Shown: piece after piece, positions 1-13,200 of the stretch | Layout: every line of letters begins with the position of its first letter | Numbering within the stretch: position 1 is the first letter of the stretch | Assembly: GCA_029964075.1 (NCBI GenBank) | Contig: CM057138.1 | Span: 10,472,932 to 10,536,931, forward strand | Origin: Patiria pectinifera | Lineage: Eukaryota; Echinodermata; Asteroidea; Valvatida; Asterinidae | DNA: 64,000 bases | Direction: 5' to 3' | Notes under the pieces: generated by a model | Seen by the model: the letters and a program-made list of their open reading frames with translations, nothing else | The model's database searches: none | What the model was told of the DNA's origin: nothing | Program-made: the position numbers and the translations under genes

Positions 1-960
1 TGTGAGCTGTTTAAGAAAACAAAAATATTCTTTCACCTACCTATCTATATTTGGAACATTTTTACGTTTGGCGTAATTTCATGTTTTATAAAACAAAATC
101 AACGTATGGAACGACCTTTTGTATCAAATAACACAACTTTATCAGTTCTGCATATAATCTCAAAACTGTTGTAATACCTCACTCCAAGTTAATTTCAGAA
201 AAGTACATGTAGTTCTACTAATAGCCTTAGAGAGAAACCTAACCGTTAGCATAACTTAAAAATAAATAAATATTTTTGTTTTGCTGACTTGGCATTCCAG
301 CTAATCCATATTTCTCTGACCACAGAAACATTCAAATATAATCAACATAAAAATGGGTAACAACTATTTAGGATTTATTTTAAGACACCACTGCCTCACG
401 CGTAATGTGTAAACCATTTAAGAAAACCAAAATATTCGTTCACTTGCCTCCCCAGTCTTGGAATATTTGCATGTATTGATCTTGACACAAAACAGTGAAT
501 TCAAGATTAAGCAACGTAATGGAATGGAGTCTTGTATCAACACAACTTGATCAATCCTGCATATGGCGTATGACCCAATGCAGTGCATCTTTTGTAATAA
601 CTCACTTCACGTTAATATTAAAAAAAACCTCCAAATTATCAGAAATTAAAAACAATCATAAAACCCTATCTCCAATCAAGCACTGGTTTTTAGTACAGAG
701 ACCACCCATTAGCGCCAACACCACTCGAACCGCCTCTTGTATCAAATAAAACAAGTTTACCAATCCCACATGACCCTAAAACAGTGCATCCTTTGTAAAT
801 CACACCAAGTTACTTAAAAACAAAACACCAAAACTCTCAGAAGTTAAAACAACTATAGTATTTCATCTCTAATCAAGCACTGACTTTTAGTACCTAATTT
901 ACTAATAGCCTGAGAGAGTAGCCTGAGAGAGTAGCCTAACCGTCTGCGCCAACACCACTG
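1..960. repeat. Diverged tandem repeat downstream of SLC6
   Basis: Related blocks recur. A phrase like TTTAAGAAAACMAAAATATT is seen near 9 and again near 418, about 408 bp apart. A block with a TTGTATCAA core followed by ACACAACTT-like sequence recurs near 118, 530 and 735, each time leading to a CACYYCAAGTT-like word. No coding exon was recognised here. The SLC6 3'UTR would run into this region. A minus-strand AATAAA (TTTATT on the plus strand, near 372) is one possible polyadenylation signal, but this is weak. Confidence 0.5.
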
Positions 961-995
961 GAACCGTATTATGGCTCCGAGGACTAACTTCCTAA

Positions 996-1202
996 CTACA
1001 CAGCATTGTTCTCAATTTCGTCGGGAAGACTACTGTATTTTACTTGCATCTCGTCATCTTTCTTCTGTAAGCCTTTGCTGTCCGAATTCAGCTTCCCTCC
1101 CATACTGGTGCCCAACCGCCTGTGCACCTCCCAAGCATGCAGTCGGTTCTCAGGAAGGGCGGGGCCCCAGTTGTCACGTGGTCTCACCAACTGTTGCAGG
1201 CG
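996..1202 (-). CDS. SLC6 transporter exon 12 (C-terminal tail, stop)
   Basis: The acceptor is TTTTCGCAG|CGCCTG. The exon encodes [20 protein letters not shown] and then a hydrophilic tail ending EIENNAV and TAG. The NWGPALPE block is the conserved cytoplasmic end seen in glycine and related transporters. Confidence 0.92.
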   Translation of the reverse strand, partial: RLQQLVRPRDNWGPALPENRLHAWEVHRRLGTSMGGKLNSDSKGLQKKDDEMQVKYSSLPDEIENNAV

Positions 1203-4200
1203 CTGCGAAAATAGAGATCGTGGATAAGGTGTCATTGTTTGCAAGAACAACGCGGCTCTTCGGAGCCCCAAAAAACTTTTGAGAATTGTGCATAACTTTG
1301 TTGAGATCACCGGCTACACCTGGAACAGTGTGAATCAATACTTCGGCTTCCTTCAGTTTATACAGTTCGATGATGTTAGGCTAGGTCTGCAAAATACCTC
1401 TTTGAGTGTTCCCTTTTCCGTCATCATGGCATAGATCCACCAGAGTGGTATCCAAACCAGAACCACGATGAAGATGCTCCAGCCAATACCAGCCGACCAT
1501 GCCGGCAGTGGCCCGTTGTACTGCGGCTCAGTGCGGGTGATAAATTTAAATACCACCACGACCTAAGTTGAAAGGGAAAGGTTTCAAAATTGTGTAAACA
1601 TTAAAATAAGTGTGAAAGTGGGGAAAACATAATTGAGCACTCAAACGAAGCTGTTATTTTAGGCGTCTCTGATTTCTGCGTAAATCTCTCTTTTAAGACA
1701 AAACCCGAGTACAGAGCTTCAATATTATATTCGGGGTTTTGCCCCAGCCTGCACCAGGATTTTCAACTCTCTCGTGTCTCAAAATTTAACCCCGGTGGAG
1801 TTTATTAGTGGTTGAATGCCCTCCACGGTAGAAGTAGTAGTAAAGTCTGTCCCGAGCCAATGTGGTTCATCAGGCCGGTGTTTATCTCCGGTTTCCTTGG
1901 CATGAAACGACTGAGAATATTTCGTCGTGTGCCCGGCAGAAGGGCATAAGTGTGCATATGCCCTTATGCAATGTAGCGTAATGACCAACATGTTCCCAGC
2001 AAAAGGGCATATGCAGAAAACTGCCTCCATTTTAATGAAATTTTAACATTTTCGTCAGAAATTAATACAAGTTTTTCCTAAACTTATGATTCATACGTGT
2101 GACAAATTTCACATTCGTACGATTTATATTACGTGTGGGAGAACAATGGATACATAATGTGCGCGAGGAAACAACGGAACCTATCAATGCAATTTTCTTG
2201 AAAATGATTTTTGCGTCAGAACGCTCATATGCCCTTCTGCCGGGCACCCGACGATTTCTACTCCCCCTGAATGGGATGCCAGTCCGTCGCAGGATTACTC
2301 CCCAGCTAATGCCGGTACCCATTTATACTCCTGGGTGGAGAGGGGCAAGTGGGGGTGAAGTGCCTTGCCCAAGGACACAATATATGGCCAGCGGCTGGAT
2401 TCGAACCCCGGACCCTCTGATCATGAGTCACGAATCCTAACCACTAGGCCACACACTCCCTCAACCGGTAGGAAGCAAATATTATTATTTGACTGAATGA
2501 CGTTGGCTTGCCTAAACCCTCCCCAAATGGCCTTAACGCATACTTTCATATAAAAATATATTATCTAGTTTAACATTAACCCTAACTCCCTAGGAGGTGT
2601 GCAAAATCATTTTAAAATTGAAGGATTCAGGACCCTATAGTCCAGAAGTTAATCAATCTTTCGTTTATTTGATCGTATAAATAGGTGCATAAAAACTGGA
2701 AATCCAAAATTATCGGGCTGCACATTTACATAATGTGACCTGCGTTTGTTTATGGTGTAAATCGAGGACACACACATGCAACATCATCGATGAATCGAGG
2801 ACAACACCGAATCGAGGACTCCTTGGTTGGAAAGCGTGTACAAAACAAATGAGAGCTCTTGCTGAAAAGTAAAAGTACAAACAAAGGAAAAGGGAAGAGG
2901 AACAAAAGAAAACCCTCGATATACACCATAAACAAACGTTGGTGGATGGATGGGTGTGTGCAAGTATTGCATTCACTGTGTGGACGTCGGAACAAAAGAG
3001 GTCCACATAAACCAGGTATCAGCGACGTTGTGTGGACTTGCCCACCTCCACATAGTGTTTCCCCCTCTCTGAAAAACAGCTTAAGTGGCATTTTGGGGTT
3101 AGGTTTACGTGTGGCAAAATGAAGAGAAACACTAAAGGGAGTGAACTTTGTAATAATACAAGAAATGTTAACTCACCAACAAAAACAATGGCACGAGCAT
3201 AGCCCAAGCGAACGGATAGAGCTTGAAAAGAGGGAAATCAACGACCTTGTCGCCAATCATGGATCGGATGTCATTCAACAGTCGTCGGATACCGTAGAGC
3301 CAACTGATCGCCAGACACTCGCCAGCTACGAAAAATATGAGGGCGACTGATGGCGCGTACGCGTTAACGAATGCGAGCCAGTATGGTCCTGCCTGTATAG
3401 TGACAAATTTATATTCAATCATGTTTGCTGAACTTCAATATTTTAAATTGAAGTGCTTTTAACGTTGTGTACAGACGCAGTATCGGCAATAACTGGGACA
3501 GGGTCGGGTTAAGTCTAGTTAAAATAAGCAATGCATATAAAAAAAGTTTGTTTGTTTTCTTGCATGTTCTCGTCTAAATTAATAACAAGTTAATAATAGT
3601 AAATATTGTCCAAGACCAGTCAAAGCCACAGCAAACACAATTTTATTCAAGTGTAATGTTGTAATGTACATTCTGGCTTATTATTACTCACATTTGTCAC
3701 AAATATCAGCCCCACGAAGAACATGGCCAGACACCAGACGAGCAAAGTCAGTAATCGATGACGACGAAGAAACGCAAACTCATCTACCAGACCAGTCACA
3801 CTTCTCTCGATGATAACAAACTGCGAAATATAATCACATGAAGGCTATTAAGGTGCCTTGAAAATAGTTTATGGACGCTGTGCATGATGTTCATGAACAA
3901 TACATGTGTATGGCGCTTCCTAACCATTCGACGGGGTCTACCCGATGTTCCCCACTACCGATGTTCCCCGAAATCCTTAGGATTATAATTAGGGTTAGGG
4001 TTAGGGTTAGGGCTAGGGTTAGGGTTTGGGTTGGGATTCGGGGAACATCGGTATTGGGGAACATAGGTATGCACCCCCATTCGACTGAGCTCCATATTCG
4101 TGTACACTGGTTTACGTTTCGCTGAAAACAATGGTTCCGGCACTTTTTCGCGCAAATTCGTTTTTTGTCATTCGTTGTAATGTTGTCATTACATTTCGTT

Positions 4201-7200
4201 TCTGGTGACTTAAAACGTATGCGATTAGAAAATGCGCCCAATCTTCAAACTTATTTGAAGAATTGTGCGAATTGTGTAAGTATCGATATAGGCAATTCGT
4301 GTGAAACAAGGGTTAAAATTACCGGGAAAACCTATCCCAAAAATAATGTGTAACAGCGATGTTTTCCATAAAATTTACATATATTTGGCTTATCACAGGT
4401 CTTCCACCGTATTGCGCGAATGATTTTTGTATCTTTCCCAAACTATGTGATCGGTTATGTTATCTCTGCTCTGAGATTTAAACAGAGACTGGGTGATCAC
4501 CTGTGTGTCAAGTCCAATGATGAACAGCATGAAGAAGAACAGAGCAGACCAAAATGGTGCCAAGGGCATGCGGCTAACAGCCTCTGGATAGGCCACGAAT
4601 GCAAGCCCGTAACCTGTGTGGTAGAAATTGGCAAACGTAGAGGGACGTTACGGCCTGGAATACGCCCACTACATTTGAGCTACAAAACGCGTCTGAAACG
4701 AAATTATGTTAATTGGAAAGGGCATTTAAAAAGTATGATATAAACGTCTACGCAACCATGCTAGCATTCTTACGAGAGCCATGCGAGAACGCATGGGCGT
4801 CAATCGCTTTCCAAAGTGGCGGGACATACCTTGATCAGCACTAATGAGAGCGCGAAGCGTGAAGCCCTTACGGCGCGGGGTACGGGGCCGTTTAAGGGCC
4901 GGGAGAACTTTTGGATTCTAGAAACTCTGTGGTGCAATCTGAGGAAAGTTTTGACCACTTAAACCAATTTTTGTGAGGTGAGCAAAATATCATCTTTAAA
5001 TATAATTTTGAGTTTTGAGTCATTGAATCAGCTATTCTAAGCTTATGTTGGCTACAATTTTTATTTGGGGACACAAAAGGGGGGGGGGGGGGAAACGATA
5101 TGATATCCCCCACTTTAAAAAGTGGCTAGGGGGACTTGTTCCCCCCCCCCCCGTCCCAAAGCGATTGACGCCCATGCGAGAACGACCTTCGTGGGTCAAC
5201 AACTTGACTCTCAAAAACGAGCTAGTACGTGCTAATCCTGCCGCACAGTGCATCGTATTTTGCGGACGTGCGAGAAACAATATTTGTGTATTGGTGCTGT
5301 GTGTGTTATGTGACACACACACACACAACGTTTATCGTACATAGAATGCTAGCCTTGGTCAAGGCGCTAGTTGTTTTTTATCCGGCCGTAGCGCGGTAAT
5401 GCGTGCAGTCATAATGTCTATGCGCTTTGCAGGCAGTACAGTGCATTAAAAATACAGCGCGACCAGCGACCTCACGCGGCCACTATTTTTATGCAAATCA
5501 GTTGGACATTGGGTCCAACGAATTTGCATAGAAATGGTGGCCGCATGAGGTCGCTGTTCGCGCTGTATTTTTAATACACTGCATAATGCATGGCCCTAGC
5601 AAGGATATCGTTTACGCGCCACGGCCGGGATGAATAACATTTAGCGCCTTGACCAAGGCTAATAGAATGCAAACGGCTGGTAATACGTCTACGTATGTCC
5701 GCCGCGTCCAATGCAAAACGGGTTTTATTTTCGTCTTTTCTCGGGAACGGTAAGTTATTAAGTTAGTTTCTTCCGCAGACCTTTGAAATATTATAAGTAA
5801 GGAATCCCAAACATACAACAGACCGTAATCCCTTTAAAGATGCAGATAATAAGGCCTCCTTAAAATGTCTTGGCTACGGTCTAGCAGTAAAATACGTTGA
5901 TGTAATGCGTAATGGTGAGTAGCCGCAGCTGCTTCGAAAAGACACACTGTGTGGTTGCAAGCCGTAGCAAGTAACTCGGACGCGGCCTTAAGAGAGAGGT
6001 ATTGCTACTACTTCAAAAGAATCTGTCATAATGACTTTAATTGTAAGCATATTTTATGTATTATTTTTTTTTAAATTACCATTGTCATTTTGAAAAAGTT
6101 CTAAATTTTAATTGCGACAAACACAAAATACCTCTACTTTAAGAGTCCAAAAAGAAATAGGGCCTATTACATTGTTTATTTATTTTTTATTTTTTTTTAC
6201 ATACCCTGCGAAACCACATCACTGACGTCTTTTCCCTGTGTGTGAGCCATGTACCCGAGAATCGAGAAGATAACAAAGCCGGCAAAAATACTGGTTGCCG
6301 AGTTGATAAGTGGGACGATCAAGCCATCACTGGAGAAGAGCAATTATAAAATATACCTCGTCATGTATAATCGAGTAAACCCTGAAGTATATGGAGCCAT
6401 TATTACATAATGTAGGTTGTCCCGGTTATTTTAACACTCGCATCACACAAATTACCTATATCGATACTTGAATTTCGTCCCAAACATCGCCAAGCTCAAT
6501 TTTCAATTTGAATTTCAGAAAGCCACCACAAGATATAAAATAAAAAACGAATTTGCGTTTTCAATTCAACGCTGATTGCTACACGAGACGAATTTCACAA
6601 ATTTAGGACAAATCGGTATGCTGAACATTTGAATTATACTGAACCTAGTGGTGGCTGTCTGAAATTCAAATTGAAAATTGAGCTTTGCGATGTTCGGAAA
6701 CAAAATTAAAGTGTCGATATAGGGAATTCGAAAATGACCGGGAAAACCTATATTTTCCTGATGCATGAAAACCATATGTTGTTGGGGCGGTTTTATTTAT
6801 GGTAGGCCTATATATAGAGGTATTATGGGTAGTAATAGACACGTTTATTGGCCGGTCGAGTTATAATAAACGAGTGTGCGTCTAAATTCCATGCGTAACA
6901 TATCTGTCAAAACTGATAATTATACTTACATGAGACAATTATTGTGGAACGAGTTGTAGGATCCTAGAGTGAGTGTTCCTGATGAGCCGCTCCCTAGAGA
7001 AAAGAATATCTGACCGATTGCATCCAGCCAAACCTGGAATGAGCAAACAAAAATATTGTGTGGAAACAAGATAAATGCTTTCCGAACAAAATAATGTTAA
7101 ATAGGAGACTTGTAATCTGACAAGGGGGCGTTATAGGTCAAATACAGTCTTATCAGCTGCATCCGAATCATGTCAGCTGTCTAGCTGTCATAATTACGTA

Positions 7201-10200
7201 TTGAGCACTTACTTTTGGTTTGGTCAGTGTATTCCAACGAGGAGTAAGGAAAAATTCCACGCCCTTGTGATAGCCAGGAAGTGTAACACCACGAATGAGC
7301 AGCACAAACAAGCACACGTACGGGAAGGTAGCTGTAAAATAAACAGCCTGATAGGAAAAGGTAGAACAATGAATAAGGATGCAGACCAGTAAATATACTG
7401 CCATAGACATCAGTGATAATTCCGCCTACTTAAAAAAATATGAAAAAAATACAACTCTCCAAGGTGTTTGAGAACAAACATCTGATCTTTTTTGTTTGGG
7501 TGGGGGGTAACAAATGTGACTTTTGATAGAAGAATGCCATCCAAAGAAGATCACCCCCAAAAAAGTGTCCTGAATCCCCATCGCAATTTTGAAAAAAAGG
7601 ATGCTTACGCTCCATTGCAAAATAGAGCAGTTTTAGGGCCTAATATTTGTATCCGATTTACACGGCAGTACGAGCTCGCAGTCGTCTTCAAGGCTTCCAC
7701 CCTTCATTCTTACAAACCGTCAAGTTCACGGCCCACAAAATGATACCGGATAATTTGAGGGCTTGCAAATCGTGATTTGCCCGGCGAAATTTCGGGCCTA
7801 TGTACGCCAAAGAAAGGTCAAAATGTATAACACTGATATGCCGATACCTTTCCCGATGATTTGATGCCTTTTGCAACGCAGAGAAACACCACGATCCAAG
7901 CGAAGAGCAGACATAAGGCAAGTTGCCAGACCACGCCTCCTGTCTCATCCATGGACGGAGACTCTTGCAAGACTGCAAACCTGACATTCACATGTGAAAA
8001 TGCTAAGAACATCTTTCAAAATACGTGTATACCTGAATGACATGTTATATTACAACAAATTTGCCATGTTTTATTCAATTACTTCTATAAATGCATCGCT
8101 GAACTTATTTTGGTAGATATTGATCATTCGAATTCATGCATTTTGTCTTTGAAAAGTAAGCTGGGATAACATTGCAATAAGGAGGTAAAAATGTTGAAAG
8201 ACATAATTATGAGTGCGTTGGAGTATCTCACCCGGATCGACTCGGGTAAAGGCAGACGGGTTAGCCAAGACAGCCAGGTTATTCGAACGTTAAACCGCGG
8301 GCTATCACACGATCCCCACGTGACGCCCGTAGCCGTAGCCACTGACAAAACGCCCGTTTCGGATTGGCCTCAAGAATCGCAATGAACTCAACAAATTATT
8401 ACCGTGAGACTTCAAATAAGGTATTTTTAAAGTCCACTTGAGATTTCCGCTGTCCGGTCGCCATATTTGTCCGTTTCGTGGAAAGAACAACGCAATGCGT
8501 GTGACGTATTTCTACCATTGACTCTGCTCCACGAGCAGGGTCTGTGGTGGCTGACCCGGTTGAGCCTCGAAAATAACGTCAGAGCTAATCAAACGGCACG
8601 GGGCTGACCCGTGTCGACCCTTGTGAGCTAAACGAACGCACCCTATGAAAGATATAGACACACGAGTTAGATACAAGGATTTCCGCTGGTCCTAGAGGGC
8701 GGTCGACAGTCTTCAAAGGTGTTATGTACCTCAATGACTAACTGACTGCCTTACTGTCACTTGTGAATTAAACAGGTTACCTATCTCACTGAAGGAATAT
8801 CACTTGTGACTTTTACACTTGCTTCTATTAATGTATGTGATGTAGCATTTTTCAGAGTTATTACAAATCATTGAATTTAGTGACTCGAGTGTAGTCATTT
8901 TAAGGAAGCGACTCGATCGAGTCGAGTTGAGTCATTGCGTCAAGAAGGTTGAGTCAAGTCGAGTCACGTGACAGTTAGTGTTCGAGTTAAGTCGAGTCAA
9001 ATTTTTATGCTCGATTTAATTTGAGTCACTGATATTTGAACAAAATCTAACAAAGTACAGAAAGGAAGAAGGAACACAAGCAAGGCACCAACTTATTATC
9101 AAGATCCAAAGACTTAAATATGCTGCATGGTCCGCAATAGACAGCTTCTGCTGGACGTTTCTACTAAAGATCTACGTAACAGTTTACAAGACGTGCAACG
9201 TCGGTTTATCTGTGGATGGCTTCGGGTCTGAATGTTTACGCTGACAACATCCAAACTAAATTGCAACATATACATTTAAAACTGTTTCTGACTATACAGA
9301 AACATATCTACTTTTTTTTTTTAACAGTACACAAATTCAGCCAGGGTTCCATCAAGGGCTTAGGAAATCGCCGGGAGCAGATGATGAAGCTCATAATTGG
9401 GGAATGCGTTTAAAGTCTGGTTCCGGGATAGTAGTTTGTGCGCTACATTACAAAACCACGAGGTTGGTGTCCGTGATTACGGGGTATATTAGTACGTAAT
9501 AAGCGGCTACAACGCAAAGTACACGAACATAAAATAACTTTGCACCGTTAGTCACCGCAAATATATTTTCGAACAGTTTTGGGACTCGAGTGTTATTAGT
9601 CTTTGACTCGAGTCGAGTCCAGTCTGCTGATGAGGAACTCGAGTCGAGTCGAGTCATTTGCTCGCAGTGACTCGAGTCGAGTCAGTTACCCGTTGGGACT
9701 CGAGTCGAGTCATTGATTCGAGTCATTACAACTCTGCTTTTTTGTTCACCCTGTTATATGCATTAGTCTGACGCCGCTTGTTTCATGTATGGGCCTTATG
9801 CACCGGAGTTGGCCATTTTTGTCGAGTTCCCTTTATGTATTTCATAAATTGTTAACTGTTGAATGGGACGGCGTCAGACTATTTATGCAGCCTTATTTTA
9901 CTGTCAGTTTTTAATCTGGCTTAAAACATTAGAGAATGTTTAATTACAAATTTTAAATTATTCATTAAAGGGAATGTACAACATTTGCTTTTGCTGCAAT
10001 TTTCAGAAATAAATGGATTTGGAGGATTAGTATGTTATATAAAATAGTGTTAAACTGACTTGTTTCATGTTTTGGGCTTGTAGATGCTGGAAAAACCAAG
10101 AAAACCTATCATGTTCTTGTAGTCTGGTTCCCTGACCCCACTTAAGATGAAACGAAGCAATTAATACACTTTGGGGAATTGTAAGGTCAGAGAATCAGTC

Positions 10201-13200
10201 CAGCAGGCTTGTACCCCTTCACAGGTGTGTGATCAATTGCAAAGAAAAGTCAGAATAACTAAATATGAAAAATTAACAACAGTTTTTGAGAAAAAAAAAG
10301 TTTTCTCCAACGCAGGTCGGCCGACCAGCGTTGAAAAAAAATACAGTTTTTCTTGAAAATGTCAGCCCACCAGGAACCACGATTTTAAAGGATGCTTTAG
10401 ACTGTCAGTCCCCAACAATTCAGTAAGGTATTTTGTGATAATTTGATCATTTCGGTTTTTTTTGATGTTTGCAAATGTTGTATTTTCCCTTTAAAGCAGA
10501 CTTGAATTAATTAGTAATTTACATGCTTTCATTTCTCTTTGCAAGTTCCAAAAATGAAGATTTTACCTCACTTTTATTTCAATATGGCCGACTTGTGCAT
10601 AAGGCCCATACATGTACTTTCATGTCTCCATGCGAACGGCAAAAGTGAATTTCGGAACCACAACGTGTGTTATTCTAGGATTATTCTAGCTATTCTGAAT
10701 CAATTGTAAATTTCATTTCAAGGCTTTGTGAGCAACATTAATTAGTTTGCTTTATTTCGTTAGTTATAAAATACCTAAGTTAGTAAAACCGTCGGGGGAA
10801 ATGCAAAATGTAATTATTTACAATGCTATTAAAAATGTGCCGTCAAGAATAACTATTTCTATCGTAAGAATGGTGGTTTTTTATATTCTATATAGCTATA
10901 ACACTCACTCAAACATATCCCAGATATCAGGTGTTCACCGTGCACGTTTGTACAAATATCGAAACTGTAACGGATGTTTAGCCCTAAACCTGATATCAGT
11001 TGCAATAATGTTTAATTATTTGGTGGGGTCCTTTACTTAGTTATTTAGTATTAATTACCTCCAGTATTCTTCGCTTGAAGACCGTCTCAGGCCATCCAAC
11101 GGGTCAGTGTAATTCGACACATCGTAGTCTTCATCTCCTGTCGTCGTTACATTTAAACTCTCCAACTCTTGATCAGTAAGATTGCCCAGCTTCTGGCACG
11201 TGTTATTGAATGTGATGACGCCGTCTGCGTCCAGACAGTCGGAGACCAGACTGCTGCAGAGGGCGGTGTTCCACTCGTGGCCGCACCCAGTCCAAGGGAG
11301 ATTGGACGTGAACGACGCGAAGAAATAGAAGACTGAATATGTAATGACCACGTTGTAGTACGAGCCAACAATGAAAGAATAGACGACTTGACTGAAGCCT
11401 AATCCTGGGTAATCAAATATTGACGTTCGTATAAAAAAGAAGGGTTTGGTTCCAAAAACGCAATATATCAATTTCATAAAAGTAAAAAAATTGGCAAGGT
11501 TACTTTACACACACACACAAAATAATTACAGCTGTTTCTGGTTCTTTTTGGAACTAAATATCTTCTAAGCAGTAGTTATTACCACATGGTGTTACCGCAA
11601 ACCGAAACGATAAATTTAATATAGCTCTATGGTTTTAATGGCACTTTCCTCCGTTATAATAGCGAAAACAGCAACGTAAGTTGAAATACCTCATTTTTCG
11701 GCTTCCAAGCATTACCAATGTGCTATAATTTACTCCAGCCTCACTCATGTAGGCCTACACATAGATATACAGTTTAGGTATTAGGCATAATTAGTGAAGA
11801 TTAAAATATGGAGTTTTCGGCGAAAATTTCACTTGCCTTTCAGTAAAGGTACGGCTCTCCAGACCGATATACAGCCTAAACTGCTGTACTGTCCAAGCAC
11901 GAGATCAAGAAAGAAAGTCGGTAAACCGGCCAGAAAGAGGGCACCAAAGTACGGGATTAGAAATGCACCTGCAAAGATAGGTACAAACAGCACTTAATTT
12001 AGGTGAAATTGACACATGTACAAAAGGTATACGAAACAAGGTTTACAAAAAAGTATGCAGCAGACCGTGAATTATGCTACAACAATTTCTGAAAAGAAAG
12101 ACTTCAAATTAATTGCCTTTCATCCTCGAAAACAGATCTATTTTTTTCTAGAATGCACAAGTTATTAAATTTGGAAGGAGAAATCGAACCCAAAAATCCG
12201 CCAGTACAAGAATCATTCAAATCACTCATGTACATTTCAAGTTTCGGAATTTTAAACACAACCACCTTTTAAAGTTTTGTCCACGATTCACAATAAAGGT
12301 AAGTGTTCTTTCAGCAAAACGAAAACAATGTGTGTGAATGTTTTTCGATGAAAGAACACTCACCTTTGATTTTTAATTTTAGTGAAATAAAAAGGATTTT
12401 ATGGACAAAATTCTACGTTTTTTCCATTCCCCTTTTCATAAAAACTTCCCTTTTCCTAAAAGTGAAACATAATTTGAAACTTTGCTTTCTAAATTTACCG
12501 ATACAAGACTGGTACATGGCCAAACTCAGAAAAGAACTTAGGCATGGCCCGGTCCCCCCCCCCCCTGGATCCGCCCTTGAAGATAACTAGACGTATGCAG
12601 GTACGTAATTCAACTCGGGGCAATTACTTAATTGAAGGTGTCAATTCCATTCAATATCCGAGGTGGGATAAAAATACACTCCCGATTTCAAATTCACTCC
12701 CGATTTCAAATCCTCAAGGTCCTGAACACAACTTTTTTTGCGGAAATTTGCATGCACTGGTGTGGCTCTAACTATACCCTGGAATCCCCGTATTTGAGCC
12801 ACAGTGGGCTAAAAAAAGCCTCCCAGTCCCAGTCACAACTTTTTCCGGAAATTGTGCATGCATGAGTAAACCAAATTAAAGGCAAAGAGGAAATGAGTTC
12901 GGGAAGTTCAGGCGGTGCGGTGGTGGGCTACAAAAATAACAGCAAAAAGCTGTCTGAGTGGAAAACGTCGGTGTGCGATCTGCACTCTCCAAAGTCTCAT
13001 CGTGAATGTTCCTGTGTGCAACCATGGCAGCTATGATGTACCCTAACGTGGCGCGGCCCCAACGTGGCGCACTTTGATTTTTCGCCTGTAGCGCCTAGCT
13101 AGAGCAAAAGTTTTAACTGAAATTTCACAGAAAGTGACATTTTATCAAGTTCTAAATACTCCCGTTCATAAATTGTGATTTTATTCACCCGTTACAAAGT

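Noticed and set aside
3988-4030. True chromosome end
   Set aside because: The array is short, degenerate and lies between SLC6 exons with genes continuing on both sides.
3891-4241. ORFs through the TTAGGG array on both strands
   Set aside because: Low-complexity translations of the telomeric repeat; the region is intronic.
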